Source of the DNA: Enterobacter sp.
Lineage (GTDB): Bacteria; Pseudomonadota; Gammaproteobacteria; Enterobacterales; Enterobacteriaceae
Reading direction: 5' to 3'
Assembly (NCBI GenBank): GCA_022649305.1
Contig: JALCNW010000017.1
Span: 1-64,000, forward strand
DNA length: 64,000 nt
Shown here: positions 19,429-31,641 of the stretch, one piece after another
Numbering within the stretch: position 1 is the first letter of the stretch
Layout of the letters: each line of letters opens with the position of its first letter
Program-made: the position numbers and the translations under genes
Notes under the pieces: generated by a model
Told to the model about the DNA's origin: nothing
Database searches by the model: none
Seen by the model: only the letters and a program-made list of their open reading frames with translations

Positions 19429-22400
19429 TTGAGCCAGGAATACACTGAAGACAAAGAAGTCACATTAAGTAAGTTAAGCAGCGGGCGCCGACTCCTTGAG
19501 GCGTTATTGATTCTTGTTGCCCTTTTTGCCGTCTGGCTGATGGCCGCCTTACTCAGTTTTAACCCTTCGGATCCCAGCTGGTCGCAAACGGCGTGGCATG
19601 AACCTATCCATAATTTGGGTGGGATTCCTGGCGCGTGGCTTGCGGATACGCTGTTCTTCGTTTTTGGCGTAATGGCGTACACCATTCCGGTCATCATTGT
19701 CGGGGGATGCTGGTTTGCCTGGCGTCATCGACAGAACGAAGAGTACATCGACTATTTCGCTGTTTCGCTGCGCATGATTGGCGTACTGGCATTGATTCTG
19801 ACCTCCTGTGGGCTGGCGGCAATCAACGCTGATGATATCTGGTATTTTGCCTCAGGCGGCGTGATTGGTAGCCTTTTAAGCACCGCAATCAAACCTATGC
19901 TGCACAGCAGTGGCGGCACCATTACGCTCCTCTGCATTTGGGCCGCAGGCCTTACGCTATTTACCGGCTGGTCATGGGTCAGCATTGCTGAAAAGCTTGG
20001 CGGTTTTATCCTCAACATTCTGACCTTTGCCAGCAATCGCACTCGGCGTGATGATACGTGGGTGAATGAAGATGAATATGAAGATGACGACGATTATGAA
20101 GAAGAGACGTCATCCGCGACTCGTGGCGAGTCTCGTCGCACGCGCATCATGCGTGGTGCTCTGGCGCGCCGTAAGCGCGTCGCTGAAAAATTTGCTAATC
20201 CTTTAGGCCGCAAAACTGACGCTGCGCTTTTCTCCGGCAAACGCATGGATGATGAAGAACAGGTGGCCTATAGCGCAGGGGGCGTAGCAGCCGATCCGGA
20301 CGATGTGCTGTTCTCTGGCAATCGCGCGATGTCTACTGATTATGATGAATATGACCCGCTATTGAACGGCCATTCAGTCACAGAACCCGTGGCTGCCGCA
20401 GCGCTCGCGACTACGGCGACGCAAGTATATGCAGCACCGGTCGAGGCAGTGATGCCTTCTGCCCCAACGTTCACGTCTGAGCCCGCCATGCAGCAACCTG
20501 CGGTTGACTGGCAAACTGCGCCAGGGGTTCACACGCCTGAACCGATTATTGCCCCACAGCCCGAAAGCTATGCGCCGGTGCAACAACCGGAGCCGTGGCA
20601 GCAGTCGCACCAGGCTGAACCCGCTTACGAACCACAATCTTATCCAGAATATGCAGAACCTGTCGCGCAACCGTATCAGGAATACACCCCTGAACCGATT
20701 GTTGAGCCGCAGATTGAAGTGGAAGAGGTCAAACCTGTTCGCCCGCCGATGTACTACTTTGAAGAAGTAGAGGAAAGACGTGCGCGAGAACGCGAACAAC
20801 TGGCGGCATGGTATCAGCCGGTACCTGAGCCACTGAAAGAGCCCGAGGTTATTCGCCCTGTTACACCGCCTGCCTTTACGGCCCCGACCGTAGATCCAAT
20901 GGCATCGGTCACTCCGGTTGCCGCGGGTGTTAAACATGCCACCGCAACGGCGGCAACCGCTACCGCCGCGCCAGTATTCAGTCTGGCCGCAGGTGGTGCA
21001 CCTCGTCCGCAGGTGAAAGAGGGTATTGGCCCGCAATTACCTCGTCCGAATCGGGTCCGCGTCCCGACACGTCGTGAGCTGGCATCCTATGGCATTAAGT
21101 TGCCTTCTCAGCGCATGACGGAAGACAAAACCAGCGAACCTGAATATGAAGATGACGCAGAAGCAATGCATCAAGACGAACTGGCTCGCCAGTTTGCCGC
21201 GCAGCAGCATCAGCGTTACAGCGAAGAAGAGCAAACTGAGCCGCAGCAATTCTCTGTGCAGGATCATGAAGAAGATGCGGCAGAGGCTGAGCTGGCTCGC
21301 CAGTTCGCTGCGACGCAGCAGCAGCGCTACTCTGGCGATCAGCCATCCGGTGCGAATGCGTTCTCATTGTCAGACTTTGAATTCTCGCCGATGAAGGATC
21401 TGGTCAACGACACGCCGAGTGAACCTCTGTTTACGCCAGGCGTTATGCCTGAAGCGGAACCCGTGCGTCAGTCGTTTGCACCACCGCAGCCTCACGTTCA
21501 AACACCACCGGTACAACAGCCGGTGGCGGTGCCACCACAATACGCACCTCAGCAGCCTCCTGCACATGCGCAGGAAAGTTTGATTCACCCTCTGTTGATG
21601 CGCAATGGTGACAGCCGTCCGGTGCAGAGACCGACCACACCGCTGCCGTCGTTGGATCTTTTAACCTCGCCACCTACCGAGGTTGAACCTGTCGACACCT
21701 TTGCGCTGGAACAAATGGCGCGTCTGGTTGAGACACGTCTGGCTGATTTCCGTATCAAAGCGGATGTGGTGAATTACTCGCCGGGTCCGGTGATTACCCG
21801 TTTTGAACTGAATTTGGCACCTGGCGTTAAAGCTGCGCGAATTTCCAACCTGTCTCGTGACCTGGCGCGTTCTCTTTCGACCGTTGCCGTGCGCGTCGTT
21901 GAGGTCATTCCGGGTAAACCGTACGTTGGCCTGGAGCTACCTAATAAAAAGCGTCAGACGGTTTATCTGCGTGAAGTGCTTGATAATGCGAAGTTCCGAG
22001 ATAACCCGTCTCCGTTAACTATCGTATTAGGCAAAGATATCGCGGGTGATCCGGTTGTCGCCGATCTGGCGAAAATGCCTCACCTGCTGGTGGCGGGTAC
22101 AACGGGTTCCGGTAAATCTGTCGGTGTGAATGCGATGATTCTGAGCATGCTTTATAAGGCTCAGCCGGAAGACGTGCGCTTCATCATGATTGACCCGAAA
22201 ATGCTCGAACTGTCTGTCTATGAAGGTATTCCGCACCTGCTCACCGAAGTCGTGACTGACATGAAAGACGCAGCCAACGCGCTGCGCTGGAGCGTGAATG
22301 AGATGGAACGACGCTACAAGCTGATGTCGGCGCTTGGCGTGCGTAATCTTGCAGGCTATAACGATAAAATTGCCGAAGCGGCCCGTATGGGGCGTCCGAT

Positions 22401-23118
22401 TCCAGACCCTTACTGGAAGCCGGGCGACAGCATGGATGCTCAGCATCCAGTGCTGGAAAAACTGCCTTATATCGTCGTACTGGTTGATGAGTTTGCCGAC
22501 CTGATGATGACGGTGGGTAAAAAAGTTGAAGAGCTGATCGCCCGACTGGCACAGAAAGCTCGTGCGGCAGGGATTCACCTGGTGCTGGCAACGCAACGAC
22601 CGTCTGTAGATGTCATCACCGGTCTGATTAAAGCCAACATCCCGACGCGTATCGCTTTCACCGTCTCCAGTAAAATTGACTCCCGCACTATCCTCGATCA
22701 GGGGGGCGCGGAATCGCTGCTGGGAATGGGGGACATGCTTTATTCTGGGCCAAACTCAAGCACACCGGTTCGTGTTCATGGTGCGTTTGTGCGTGACCAG
22801 GAAGTCCATGCCGTTGTACAGGACTGGAAAGCACGCGGTCGTCCACAATACGTTGACGGCATTACCACCGAGAGCGAAAGCGAAGGCGGTAGCGGTGGTG
22901 GCTACGACGGTGCTGAAGAATTGGATCCGTTATTCGATCAGGCAGTGAACTTCATCACCGAAAAACGCAAAGCGTCTATCTCCGGTGTGCAACGTCAGTT
23001 CCGTATCGGCTATAACCGCGCGGCACGTATTATCGAACAAATGGAAGCTCAGGGTATCGTCAGCGAGCCAGGCCATAATGGTAATCGTGAAGTTCTGGCA
23101 CCACCGCCGTTTGAGTAA
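19429..23118 (+). CDS. ftsK: DNA translocase FtsK
   Basis: FtsK couples division to chromosome dimer resolution by pumping DNA toward dif and activating XerCD. The start is TTG at 19429 ([11 protein letters not shown]) with GGAG upstream, the same unusual start as in K-12. Residues 1-200 carry four membrane spans, followed by a long Pro/Gln/Glu-rich linker. The motor has Walker A GTTGSGKS and Walker [15 protein letters not shown], and the gamma winged helix ends in [12 protein letters not shown]. At 1229 residues it is about 100 shorter than K-12 FtsK; the missing part is the repetitive linker, which varies freely in this family. Confidence 0.97.
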   Translation: MSQEYTEDKEVTLSKLSSGRRLLEALLILVALFAVWLMAALLSFNPSDPSWSQTAWHEPIHNLGGIPGAWLADTLFFVFGVMAYTIPVIIVGGCWFAWRHRQNEEYIDYFAVSLRMIGVLALILTSCGLAAINADDIWYFASGGVIGSLLSTAIKPMLHSSGGTITLLCIWAAGLTLFTGWSWVSIAEKLGGFILNILTFASNRTRRDDTWVNEDEYEDDDDYEEETSSATRGESRRTRIMRGALARRKRVAEKFANPLGRKTDAALFSGKRMDDEEQVAYSAGGVAADPDDVLFSGNRAMSTDYDEYDPLLNGHSVTEPVAAAALATTATQVYAAPVEAVMPSAPTFTSEPAMQQPAVDWQTAPGVHTPEPIIAPQPESYAPVQQPEPWQQSHQAEPAYEPQSYPEYAEPVAQPYQEYTPEPIVEPQIEVEEVKPVRPPMYYFEEVEERRAREREQLAAWYQPVPEPLKEPEVIRPVTPPAFTAPTVDPMASVTPVAAGVKHATATAATATAAPVFSLAAGGAPRPQVKEGIGPQLPRPNRVRVPTRRELASYGIKLPSQRMTEDKTSEPEYEDDAEAMHQDELARQFAAQQHQRYSEEEQTEPQQFSVQDHEEDAAEAELARQFAATQQQRYSGDQPSGANAFSLSDFEFSPMKDLVNDTPSEPLFTPGVMPEAEPVRQSFAPPQPHVQTPPVQQPVAVPPQYAPQQPPAHAQESLIHPLLMRNGDSRPVQRPTTPLPSLDLLTSPPTEVEPVDTFALEQMARLVETRLADFRIKADVVNYSPGPVITRFELNLAPGVKAARISNLSRDLARSLSTVAVRVVEVIPGKPYVGLELPNKKRQTVYLREVLDNAKFRDNPSPLTIVLGKDIAGDPVVADLAKMPHLLVAGTTGSGKSVGVNAMILSMLYKAQPEDVRFIMIDPKMLELSVYEGIPHLLTEVVTDMKDAANALRWSVNEMERRYKLMSALGVRNLAGYNDKIAEAARMGRPIPDPYWKPGDSMDAQHPVLEKLPYIVVLVDEFADLMMTVGKKVEELIARLAQKARAAGIHLVLATQRPSVDVITGLIKANIPTRIAFTVSSKIDSRTILDQGGAESLLGMGDMLYSGPNSSTPVRVHGAFVRDQEVHAVVQDWKARGRPQYVDGITTESESEGGSGGGYDGAEELDPLFDQAVNFITEKRKASISGVQRQFRIGYNRAARIIEQMEAQGIVSEPGHNGNREVLAPPPFE

Positions 23119-23246
23119 ACGACTGCTGATTGCAAAGATGGGTAAAGCCACAAAAATTAAGCATTTTCTTCTGTTACCTGTCTTCGGGCAGGTTCAGAAT
23201 AGTAGACAGACCCCCATTTCGGGATGACGAATTTTAAGGACTGATA

Positions 23247-23861
23247 ATGAAAAAAATCGCAATCGTCGGAGCATTACTGACCAGCCTTGTTGCCAGCAGT
23301 GTCTGGGCCGATGCCGCTAGCGACCTTAAAAGCCGCCTGGATAAAGTCAGCAGCTTCCACGCCAGTTTCACTCAGAAAGTGACTGACGGCAGCGGTAACG
23401 CGGTTCAGGAAGGCCAGGGCGATTTATGGGTTAAGCGTCCGAATTTGTTTAACTGGCATATGACTCAGCCTGACGAAAGTATCCTGGTATCCGATGGAAC
23501 AACGTTATGGTTCTACAATCCGTTTGTTGAACAGGCGACGGCGACGTTGTTAAAAGACGCGACCAGTAACACGCCGTTTATGCTCATTGCCCGTAACCAG
23601 ACTAGCGACTGGCAGCAGTATAACATTAAGCAAAATGGCGATGATTTTGTGCTGACGCCAAAGGCCAGCAGCGGCAACCTGAAGCAGTTCACCATCAACG
23701 TGAGCCGCAACGGAACAATCAATCAATTTAGCGCAATTGAGCAGGATGAGCAGCGTAGTAGCTACCAGCTTAAATCCCAGCAAAATGGCGCTATAGACGC
23801 ATCGAAATTCACCTTTACTCCGCCACAGGGCGTAACGGTGGACGATCAACGCAATAAGTAA
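23247..23861 (+). CDS. lolA: outer-membrane lipoprotein carrier LolA
   Basis: LolA carries lipoproteins across the periplasm from LolCDE to LolB. The 204-residue precursor has a signal peptide ([21 protein letters not shown], cleaved before [10 protein letters not shown]) and the conserved segments FHASFTQKV and [15 protein letters not shown]. It is followed 9 bp later by rarA, as in K-12. Confidence 0.97.
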   Translation: MKKIAIVGALLTSLVASSVWADAASDLKSRLDKVSSFHASFTQKVTDGSGNAVQEGQGDLWVKRPNLFNWHMTQPDESILVSDGTTLWFYNPFVEQATATLLKDATSNTPFMLIARNQTSDWQQYNIKQNGDDFVLTPKASSGNLKQFTINVSRNGTINQFSAIEQDEQRSSYQLKSQQNGAIDASKFTFTPPQGVTVDDQRNK

Positions 23862-23870
23862 GAGGCGTGA

Positions 23871-25214
23871 GTGGGCAATCTGTCGCTCGATTTTTCTGAC
23901 AATGCGTTTCAACCTCTGGCCGCCCGTATGCGGCCAGAAAATTTAGCGCAGTATATCGGCCAGCAACATTTGCTGGCTGCGGGTAAACCGTTGCCAAGGG
24001 CTATCGAAGCCGGGCATCTGCATTCCATGATCCTGTGGGGGCCGCCAGGCACTGGCAAGACTACGCTGGCGGAAGTGATTGCTCGCTATGCTGATGCAGA
24101 CGTAGAACGTCTCTCTGCCGTGACTTCAGGCGTGAAAGAGATCCGCGAAGCCATTGAACGTGCGCGTCAAAACCGCAATGCCGGTCGCCGTACCATTCTG
24201 TTTGTTGACGAAGTCCACCGCTTCAATAAGAGCCAGCAGGATGCCTTCCTACCGCATATTGAAGACGGTACGATCTTTTTCATCGGCGCAACCACTGAAA
24301 ATCCCTCTTTCGAACTCAATTCAGCATTGCTTTCACGGGCACGTGTTTATCTTTTGAAGTCGCTTACGACCGGCGATATTGAACAGGTACTCACTCAGGC
24401 GATGATAGATAAAGCGCGTGGTTACGGCGGTCAGGATATTGTTTTACCTGACGAAACGCGTCTGGCTATTGCAGAACTGGTGAACGGAGATGCACGACGG
24501 GCGCTCAATACGCTCGAAATGATGGCCGATATGGCTGAACTCGATGATGCCGGGAAGCGCGTTTTAAAACCTGAATTATTGACGGAGATTGCCGGGGAAC
24601 GTAGCGCACGTTTTGATAACAAAGGGGATCGCTTTTACGATCTTATCTCGGCACTGCATAAATCGGTACGCGGCAGTGCGCCTGACGCGGCGCTTTACTG
24701 GTATGCACGTATCATCACCGCAGGCGGCGATCCGCTGTACGTTGCACGCCGCTGCCTTGCCATTGCATCTGAAGATGTCGGTAATGCCGATCCGCGAGCG
24801 ATGCAGGTCGCGATCTCAGCCTGGGATTGTTTCACCCGCGTAGGGCCAGCAGAGGGCGAACGCGCTATCGCTCAGGCCATTGTGTATTTAGCCTGCGCAC
24901 CGAAAAGTAATGCCGTCTATGCCGCGTTCAAAGCCGCCATGGCTGATGCGCGTGACCGCCCGGATTATGACGTCCCGGTTCATCTGCGCAACGCACCGAC
25001 CAAACTGATGAAAGAGATGGGTTACGGCCAGGAATACCGCTACGCGCACGATGAGCCGAATGCCTATGCGGCAGGCGAGGAATATTTCCCGCAGGAAATG
25101 GCACAAACGCGCTATTATCGCCCGACGAACAGAGGTCTTGAAGGCAAGATTGGCGAAAAGCTCGCCTGGCTTACTGGACAGGATCAAAATAGCCCTATAA
25201 AACGCTACCGTTAG
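23871..25214 (+). CDS. rarA: replication-associated recombination ATPase RarA
   Basis: RarA (MgsA) is an AAA+ ATPase of the clamp-loader clade that acts at stalled forks. The 447 residues include Walker [10 protein letters not shown] (about 56-64), Walker [13 protein letters not shown] and sensor [11 protein letters not shown], then the tetramerisation domain. The GTG at 23871 gives the family start [11 protein letters not shown]. The gene runs with lolA in one transcript. Confidence 0.96.
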   Translation: MGNLSLDFSDNAFQPLAARMRPENLAQYIGQQHLLAAGKPLPRAIEAGHLHSMILWGPPGTGKTTLAEVIARYADADVERLSAVTSGVKEIREAIERARQNRNAGRRTILFVDEVHRFNKSQQDAFLPHIEDGTIFFIGATTENPSFELNSALLSRARVYLLKSLTTGDIEQVLTQAMIDKARGYGGQDIVLPDETRLAIAELVNGDARRALNTLEMMADMAELDDAGKRVLKPELLTEIAGERSARFDNKGDRFYDLISALHKSVRGSAPDAALYWYARIITAGGDPLYVARRCLAIASEDVGNADPRAMQVAISAWDCFTRVGPAEGERAIAQAIVYLACAPKSNAVYAAFKAAMADARDRPDYDVPVHLRNAPTKLMKEMGYGQEYRYAHDEPNAYAAGEEYFPQEMAQTRYYRPTNRGLEGKIGEKLAWLTGQDQNSPIKRYR

Positions 25215-25231
25215 CGCGATCGTTGCGGTAA

Positions 25232-26599
<1,368 letters not shown>

Positions 26600-26612
26600 T
26601 TTAGCCTTAAGT

Positions 26613-26639
26613 AAAAAAGCGCCCTAGGGCGCTTTTTTT
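26613..26639 (+). terminator. serS terminator
   Basis: AAAAAAGCGCCC and GGGCGCTTTTTT form a perfect stem around a very short TA loop, 13 bp after the serS stop. Confidence 0.93.
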
Positions 26640-26650
26640 ATAACGATGTT

Positions 26651-26699
26651 TTGACTGAAAGCAATAACCCCTCCCTACAAAGTAGTAATACTCCTACAA
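26651..26699 (+). promoter_or_regulatory. FNR-dependent dmsA promoter
   Basis: TTGACTGAAAGCAA (26651-26664) matches the FNR consensus at 8 of 10 positions. A -10-like TAATAC lies at 26686-26691, which places a start site near 26699, about 41 bp from the centre of the FNR box. That is the class II FNR geometry known for K-12 dmsA. Confidence 0.55.
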
Positions 26700-26809
26700 A
26701 CAGATAGTCAGCATAAAACACTAATAAAGACTCATCTCGTTATATATATAACTATATAGCGGCAAATGCCGCATCTTCATTCTTTGTGAGCAACTCAAAG
26801 CGAGTATCT

Positions 26810-29254
26810 ATGAAAATTAAAGCGCCAGATGCTTTACTGGCTGCCGAGGTTAGTCGTCGCGGGCTGGTTAAAACCACTGCGATTGGCGGCCTGGCCGTTG
26901 CCAGCAGTGCGTTCAGCTTACCTTTTTCACGTATAGCATCAGCGGCAGAAGTTATCGCGCCAATGACTGCCGCAGAAAAAGTGATCTGGAGTGCCTGTAC
27001 CGTAAACTGTGGCAGTCGTTGTCCGTTGCGCATGCATGTTGTCGATGGCGAGATTAAATACGTCGAAACGGACAACACGGGAGATGATAACTACGAAGGA
27101 TTACATCAAGTTCGTGCTTGTCTGCGCGGGCGTTCGATGCGCCGCCGTGTCTATAACCCGGATCGTTTGAAATACCCGATGAAACGCGTTGGTCAACGCG
27201 GTGAAGGTAAGTTTGAGCGCATCAGTTGGGAAGAAGCTTTCGATACGATTGCCAACAACATGCAGCGTCTGATTAAAGATTATGGCAATGAGTCTATTTA
27301 CCTGAACTATGGCACAGGCACGCTGGGTGGCACGATGACCCGTTCCTGGCCGCCAGGTAAAACTTTGATTGCCCGTCTGATGAACTGCTGCGGCGGCTAT
27401 CTCAACCATTACGGTGACTACTCTTCAGCACAGATCGCGGCGGGGTTGAATTACACCTACGGCGGCTGGGCCGATGGCAATAGCCCGTCGGATATCGAAA
27501 ACAGCAAACTCGTTGTTCTGTTCGGTAACAACCCTGGCGAGACGCGTATGAGCGGCGGCGGGGTGACCTATTATCTTGAACAGGCGCGTGCTAAATCGAA
27601 TGCGCGCATGATTATCGTCGATCCACGCTATACGGATACCGGTGCCGGGCGTGAAGATGAGTGGATCCCGATTCGCCCGGGTACGGATGCTGCGCTGGTC
27701 AATGCGCTGGCGTGGGTAATGATTACTGAGAATCTCGTCGATCAGCCGTTCCTTGATAAATACTGCGTCGGCTACGACGAAAAAACCCTTCCGGGCAGTG
27801 CGCCAGCAAACGGGCACTATAAAGCCTACATTCTTGGCCAGGGAAGTGATGGTATTGCGAAAACGCCTCAGTGGGCTTCAACCATCACAGGTATTCCGGT
27901 TGAGCGTATTGTGCAGCTTGGTCGTGAAATCGGTTCGGCAAAACCGGCATATATCAGCCAGGGCTGGGGTCCGCAGCGTCACGCTAACGGCGAGATTGCG
28001 ACCCGCGCAATCTCAATGCTTTCTATTTTAACGGGCAACGTTGGGATCCACGGTGGCAATAGCGGCGCGCGTGAAGGCTCCTATGAAGTGCCGTTCGAAC
28101 GTATGCCGACGCTGGAAAACCCAGTACAAACCAGTATCTCCATGTTCATGTGGACCGATGCCATTGAGCGCGGTACCGAAATGACGGCGCTACGCGACTG
28201 CGTGCGTGGCAAAGATAAGCTCGATGTGCCAATCAAAATGATCTGGAACTATGCCGGTAACTGCATTATTAACCAGCATTCCGATATCAACCGCACGCAT
28301 GACATCCTTCAGGATGACAAGAAATGCGAGATGATTGTGGTGATCGACTGCCATATGACCTCGTCTGCAAAATATGCCGACATCATTCTGCCGGACTGCA
28401 CGGCTTCTGAGCAGATGGACTTCGCGCTGGATGCTTCTTGCGGCAATATGTCCTACGTCATTTTCACCGACCAGGTTATTAAACCGCGCTTCGAGTGTAA
28501 GACTATCTATGACATGACCACTGAACTGGCAAAACGTCTCGGCGTTGAACAGCAGTTCACAGAGGGTCGTACGCAAGAAGGCTGGATGCGTCACCTCCAC
28601 GAACTCTCCCGCAAAGCCATTCCTGACCTGCCGGATTTTGATACTTTCCGTAAGCAGGGCATGTTTAAGCAACGCGATCCGGAAGGGCATCATGTGGCCT
28701 ACAAGGAATTCCGTCAGGATCCTCAGGCGAATCCACTGACCACCCCATCGGGCAAAATCGAAATCTACTCGGAAGAGCTGGCGAAAATAGCCTCCAGCTG
28801 GGAATTACCGGAAGGAGACGTTATCGATCCGCTGCCAATCTATACGCCGGGCTTCGAAAACTATAACGATCCCCTTACGACTAAATATCCGCTACAGCTG
28901 ACGGGATTCCACTATAAAGCGCGTGTTCACTCCACCTACGGTAACGTTGAGGTGCTGAAAGCCGCTTGTCGTCAGGAGATGTGGATCAACCCGATAGATG
29001 CGCAGAATCGCGGCATTGCTAACGGCGATCGCATTCGTATTTTCAACGATCGCGGCGAGGTGCATATCGAGGCAAAAGTGACGCCACGTATGATGCCTGG
29101 CGTTGTCGCGCTAGGGGAAGGGGCCTGGTATAACCCGGATGCAAATCGCATCGACCAGGCAGGCAGCATTAACGTGCTGACTACGCAGCGCCCATCGCCA
29201 CTGGCGAAAGGCAATCCGTCCCACACGAACCTCGTTCAGGTTGAAAAGGTGTAA
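26810..29254 (+). CDS. dmsA: anaerobic DMSO reductase catalytic subunit DmsA
   Basis: DmsA is the bis-MGD molybdenum subunit that reduces DMSO and N-oxides in anaerobic respiration. The ATG at 26810 gives MKIKAPDALLAAEVSRRGLVK, a Tat signal with the twin-arginine motif SRRGLVK and cleavage after about residue 43. The iron-sulfur motif CTVNCGSRCPLRMHV follows, then RSWPPGKTLIARLMN and the Mo-ligand region. An in-frame GTG 24 bp upstream is possible but departs from the family start. At 814 residues it matches K-12 DmsA closely. dmsB starts 10 bp after the stop. Confidence 0.95.
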   Translation: MKIKAPDALLAAEVSRRGLVKTTAIGGLAVASSAFSLPFSRIASAAEVIAPMTAAEKVIWSACTVNCGSRCPLRMHVVDGEIKYVETDNTGDDNYEGLHQVRACLRGRSMRRRVYNPDRLKYPMKRVGQRGEGKFERISWEEAFDTIANNMQRLIKDYGNESIYLNYGTGTLGGTMTRSWPPGKTLIARLMNCCGGYLNHYGDYSSAQIAAGLNYTYGGWADGNSPSDIENSKLVVLFGNNPGETRMSGGGVTYYLEQARAKSNARMIIVDPRYTDTGAGREDEWIPIRPGTDAALVNALAWVMITENLVDQPFLDKYCVGYDEKTLPGSAPANGHYKAYILGQGSDGIAKTPQWASTITGIPVERIVQLGREIGSAKPAYISQGWGPQRHANGEIATRAISMLSILTGNVGIHGGNSGAREGSYEVPFERMPTLENPVQTSISMFMWTDAIERGTEMTALRDCVRGKDKLDVPIKMIWNYAGNCIINQHSDINRTHDILQDDKKCEMIVVIDCHMTSSAKYADIILPDCTASEQMDFALDASCGNMSYVIFTDQVIKPRFECKTIYDMTTELAKRLGVEQQFTEGRTQEGWMRHLHELSRKAIPDLPDFDTFRKQGMFKQRDPEGHHVAYKEFRQDPQANPLTTPSGKIEIYSEELAKIASSWELPEGDVIDPLPIYTPGFENYNDPLTTKYPLQLTGFHYKARVHSTYGNVEVLKAACRQEMWINPIDAQNRGIANGDRIRIFNDRGEVHIEAKVTPRMMPGVVALGEGAWYNPDANRIDQAGSINVLTTQRPSPLAKGNPSHTNLVQVEKV

Positions 29255-29264
29255 GGAGTAACCG

Positions 29265-29882
29265 ATGACAACCCAATATGGATTTTTTATTGATTCAAGT
29301 CGTTGCACCGGTTGCAAAACCTGCGAACTGGCCTGTAAAGATTACAAAGACTTAACCCCGGACGTCAGCTTCCGCCGTATTTATGAATACGCGGGTGGCG
29401 ACTGGCAGGAGGACAACGGCGTCTGGAATCAGAACGTGTTTGCCTATTACCTGTCGATCGCCTGTACCCACTGTGAAGATCCAGCCTGCACCAAGGTGTG
29501 TCCGAGCGGCGCGATGCACAAACGTGAAGACGGTTTTGTGGTCGTGGACGAAGACGTTTGCATTGGTTGCCGCTACTGCCATATGGCCTGCCCGTACGGT
29601 GCGCCGCAGTACAACGCCGCGAAAGGTCACATGACCAAATGCGACGGTTGCCACTCGCGTGTGGCCGACGGTAAGAAACCGATTTGCGTGGAATCCTGCC
29701 CGCTGCGTGCGCTGGACTTCGGCCCGATTGACGAGCTGCGCCAGAAGCACGGTAACCTTGCGGCGGTCGCTCCGCTGCCGGGTGCGCACTTTACGAAGCC
29801 GAGTATTGTGATTAAACCTAATGCCAATAGCCGTCCGACGGGTGATACCACCGGCTATCTGGCCAATCCGAAGGAAGTGTAA
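29265..29882 (+). CDS. dmsB: DMSO reductase iron-sulfur subunit DmsB/YnfG
   Basis: The 205-residue ferredoxin-like subunit relays electrons from DmsC to DmsA through four 4Fe-4S clusters. The four cysteine groups are CTGCKTCELAC, CTHCEDPACTKVC, CIGCRYCHMAC and CDGCHSRVAD...CVESC. Compared from memory with K-12, the front has DmsB-type residues (DYKDLTP) while the middle has YnfG-type residues (NAAKGHMTKC, SRVADGK), so it may be a mosaic of the two paralogues. Confidence 0.95.
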   Translation: MTTQYGFFIDSSRCTGCKTCELACKDYKDLTPDVSFRRIYEYAGGDWQEDNGVWNQNVFAYYLSIACTHCEDPACTKVCPSGAMHKREDGFVVVDEDVCIGCRYCHMACPYGAPQYNAAKGHMTKCDGCHSRVADGKKPICVESCPLRALDFGPIDELRQKHGNLAAVAPLPGAHFTKPSIVIKPNANSRPTGDTTGYLANPKEV

Positions 29883-29883
29883 A

Positions 29884-30738
29884 ATGGGAAGTGGATGGCA
29901 TGAATGGCCGCTGGTGATCTTCACCGTCTTCGGACAATGCGTGGCGGGTGCGTTAATCGTCGCGGGATTTGCCTGGTTAAAGGAGAAAGATGACGGCGTA
30001 AAAATGCGGATCGTACGCAGCATGTTCTTTTTATGGGTTGTGATGGGCATCGGCTTTATGACCTCGGTGCTGCATCTGGGTTCACCGCTGCGAGCCTTTA
30101 ACTCCTTAAATCGCATAGGTTCTTCTGCACTCAGTAATGAGATCGCAGCAGGATCGATTTTCTTTGCCGTCGGCGGCTTCTGGTGGCTGCTTTCTGCCAT
30201 CGGTAAAATGCCCGCGACGCTCGGTAAAGTCTGGATGATACTGAGCATGGTACTCGGGATTGTCTTTGTCTGGGCGATGACCCGCGTCTATCAGATAGAC
30301 ACCGTTCCAACCTGGTATACGGGTTATACAACGCTGGCGTTCTTCCTGACGGCGCTGCTGGGCGGCCCTTTATTTGCGGTACTTCTGTTGCGTGGAGCAA
30401 AAGCTGCAAACAGTGGCGCAATGGCAGCGTCGGTGAGCGTACTGGCGCTGATAGCAACCGTCGCCGTCATCGTGCTGCAAAGTCAGCAGCTTGGTACAAT
30501 TCATAGCTCCGTGCAGCAGGCCAGTGCGCTGCTGCCTGAGTATGGTTCTCTTCAGGTCTGGCGCATTCTGTTGCTGGCTGCCGGTTTGGGTTGCTGGCTG
30601 TGTCCCCTGTTACGGCGCAAGGATCCCAAATTAGTGGGTCTTGCTGCTGGTTTCGTTTTAGTGGTTCTGGGCGAGTTCATTGGCCGCGGACTGTTTTACG
30701 GTTTACATATGACCGTCGGCATGGCGATTGCCGGTTAA
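29884..30738 (+). CDS. dmsC: DMSO reductase membrane anchor DmsC, YnfH-like
   Basis: The 284-residue anchor has eight predicted membrane spans and oxidises menaquinol for DmsAB. The start MGSGWHEWPL follows AAGGA, one base after the dmsB stop. Diagnostic segments (AIGKMPATLGKVW, VYQIDTVPTW, GCWLCPLLRR) resemble K-12 YnfH rather than DmsC, although the upstream catalytic subunit is DmsA-like. The annotation dmsC follows function in this operon; by descent the gene is probably ynfH. Confidence 0.92.
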   Translation: MGSGWHEWPLVIFTVFGQCVAGALIVAGFAWLKEKDDGVKMRIVRSMFFLWVVMGIGFMTSVLHLGSPLRAFNSLNRIGSSALSNEIAAGSIFFAVGGFWWLLSAIGKMPATLGKVWMILSMVLGIVFVWAMTRVYQIDTVPTWYTGYTTLAFFLTALLGGPLFAVLLLRGAKAANSGAMAASVSVLALIATVAVIVLQSQQLGTIHSSVQQASALLPEYGSLQVWRILLLAAGLGCWLCPLLRRKDPKLVGLAAGFVLVVLGEFIGRGLFYGLHMTVGMAIAG

Positions 30739-30780
30739 TATCAACGCGCGGGGCGACCTGCGCGAGTAAGGAAAGTTGTC

Positions 30781-31395
30781 ATGAATGATGCTTCACAACG
30801 CGAATCTTTCGCCTTCAGCGCCCGTGTCCTGGGCGCGTTGTTTTACTTTGCCCCAGACAGTGAGCAAGCCGCTCCGTTGGTATCAGCTTTAACGACCACC
30901 GACTGGTTTACGGACTGGCCACTCGAGCAGGAACGGTTATTACCCATTGCACACGCGCTGCGTTCAACGGCTGACGAATCATTGCCTGATGCCTGGCAGC
31001 GGTTGTTTATTGGTCCTTGGGCATTGCCAGCGCCGCCGTGGGGATCGGTCTGGCTCGACCGCGAATCCGTGCTGTTTGGCGATTCGACTCTCGCGCTGCG
31101 TCAGTGGATGCGTGATAACGGCATAACGTTCGAAATGCAGCAGAACGAACCGGAAGATCACTTCGGCACGCTGCTGCTGTTAGCGGCGTGGCTGGCCGAA
31201 AATGGGCGTACAACCGAGTGCGATCAACTGCTCGCGTGGCATCTGTTACCGTGGAGTCAACGTTTCTTATCCGTATTTATCGAGGAAGCGGGACATCCAT
31301 TTTACGTCGCATTAGCGCAACTTGCCCAGCTCACGCTTGCTAACTGGCAATCTTCACTGCTGATCCCCGTTGCTGAAAAAACGCTATATCGTTAA
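30781..31395 (+). CDS. dmsD: Tat proofreading chaperone DmsD
   Basis: DmsD is a TorD-family chaperone that binds the twin-arginine leader of DmsA and YnfE/F and holds them until cofactor insertion. The 204 residues match K-12 DmsD, including the family signature WQRLFIGPWALPAPPWGSV and ESVLFGDSTLALR and the conserved EPEDHFGTLL. An AAGGAAAG ribosome site lies upstream. It is the fourth gene of the operon, where it would act on the Tat leader of DmsA. Confidence 0.95.
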   Translation: MNDASQRESFAFSARVLGALFYFAPDSEQAAPLVSALTTTDWFTDWPLEQERLLPIAHALRSTADESLPDAWQRLFIGPWALPAPPWGSVWLDRESVLFGDSTLALRQWMRDNGITFEMQQNEPEDHFGTLLLLAAWLAENGRTTECDQLLAWHLLPWSQRFLSVFIEEAGHPFYVALAQLAQLTLANWQSSLLIPVAEKTLYR

Positions 31396-31405
31396 TCAGT
31401 TTATT

Positions 31406-31432
31406 CCGCACGGATGCTTCGGTACCGTGCGG
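31406..31432 (+). terminator. hairpin after dmsD
   Basis: CCGCACGG pairs perfectly with CCGTGCGG around an 11-base loop, directly downstream of the dmsD stop. The T tract is weak (ACCCTTT), so it may slow or partly terminate transcription into clcB. Confidence 0.45.
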
Positions 31433-31641
31433 TACACCCTTTAAATAGTTACGTTGTCACTTATCAAGCTTTACCTTTACGACGATTTTGGCTCCCCTCC
31501 CGGCAACCTTGGTGTGTCGGGCTTACCTTTTTCGCACGCAGAACTTTTGCTAACCCCGCATTTTCACCGCACAATATTGTATCTCCTACTTTACTGTCGC
31601 AACGCATGCAACGTCTCCACGCTTACCCGGACATTCGCGCG

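Noticed and set aside
20374-21036. Long minus-strand frame opposite ftsK
   Set aside because: It mirrors the Gln/Pro/Glu-rich linker codons of ftsK, is an Arg/Leu-rich low-complexity string, and has no ribosome site.
22027-22596. Minus-strand frame of 189 codons inside the ftsK motor
   Set aside because: It is antisense to the most conserved part of ftsK and has no homology or start context.
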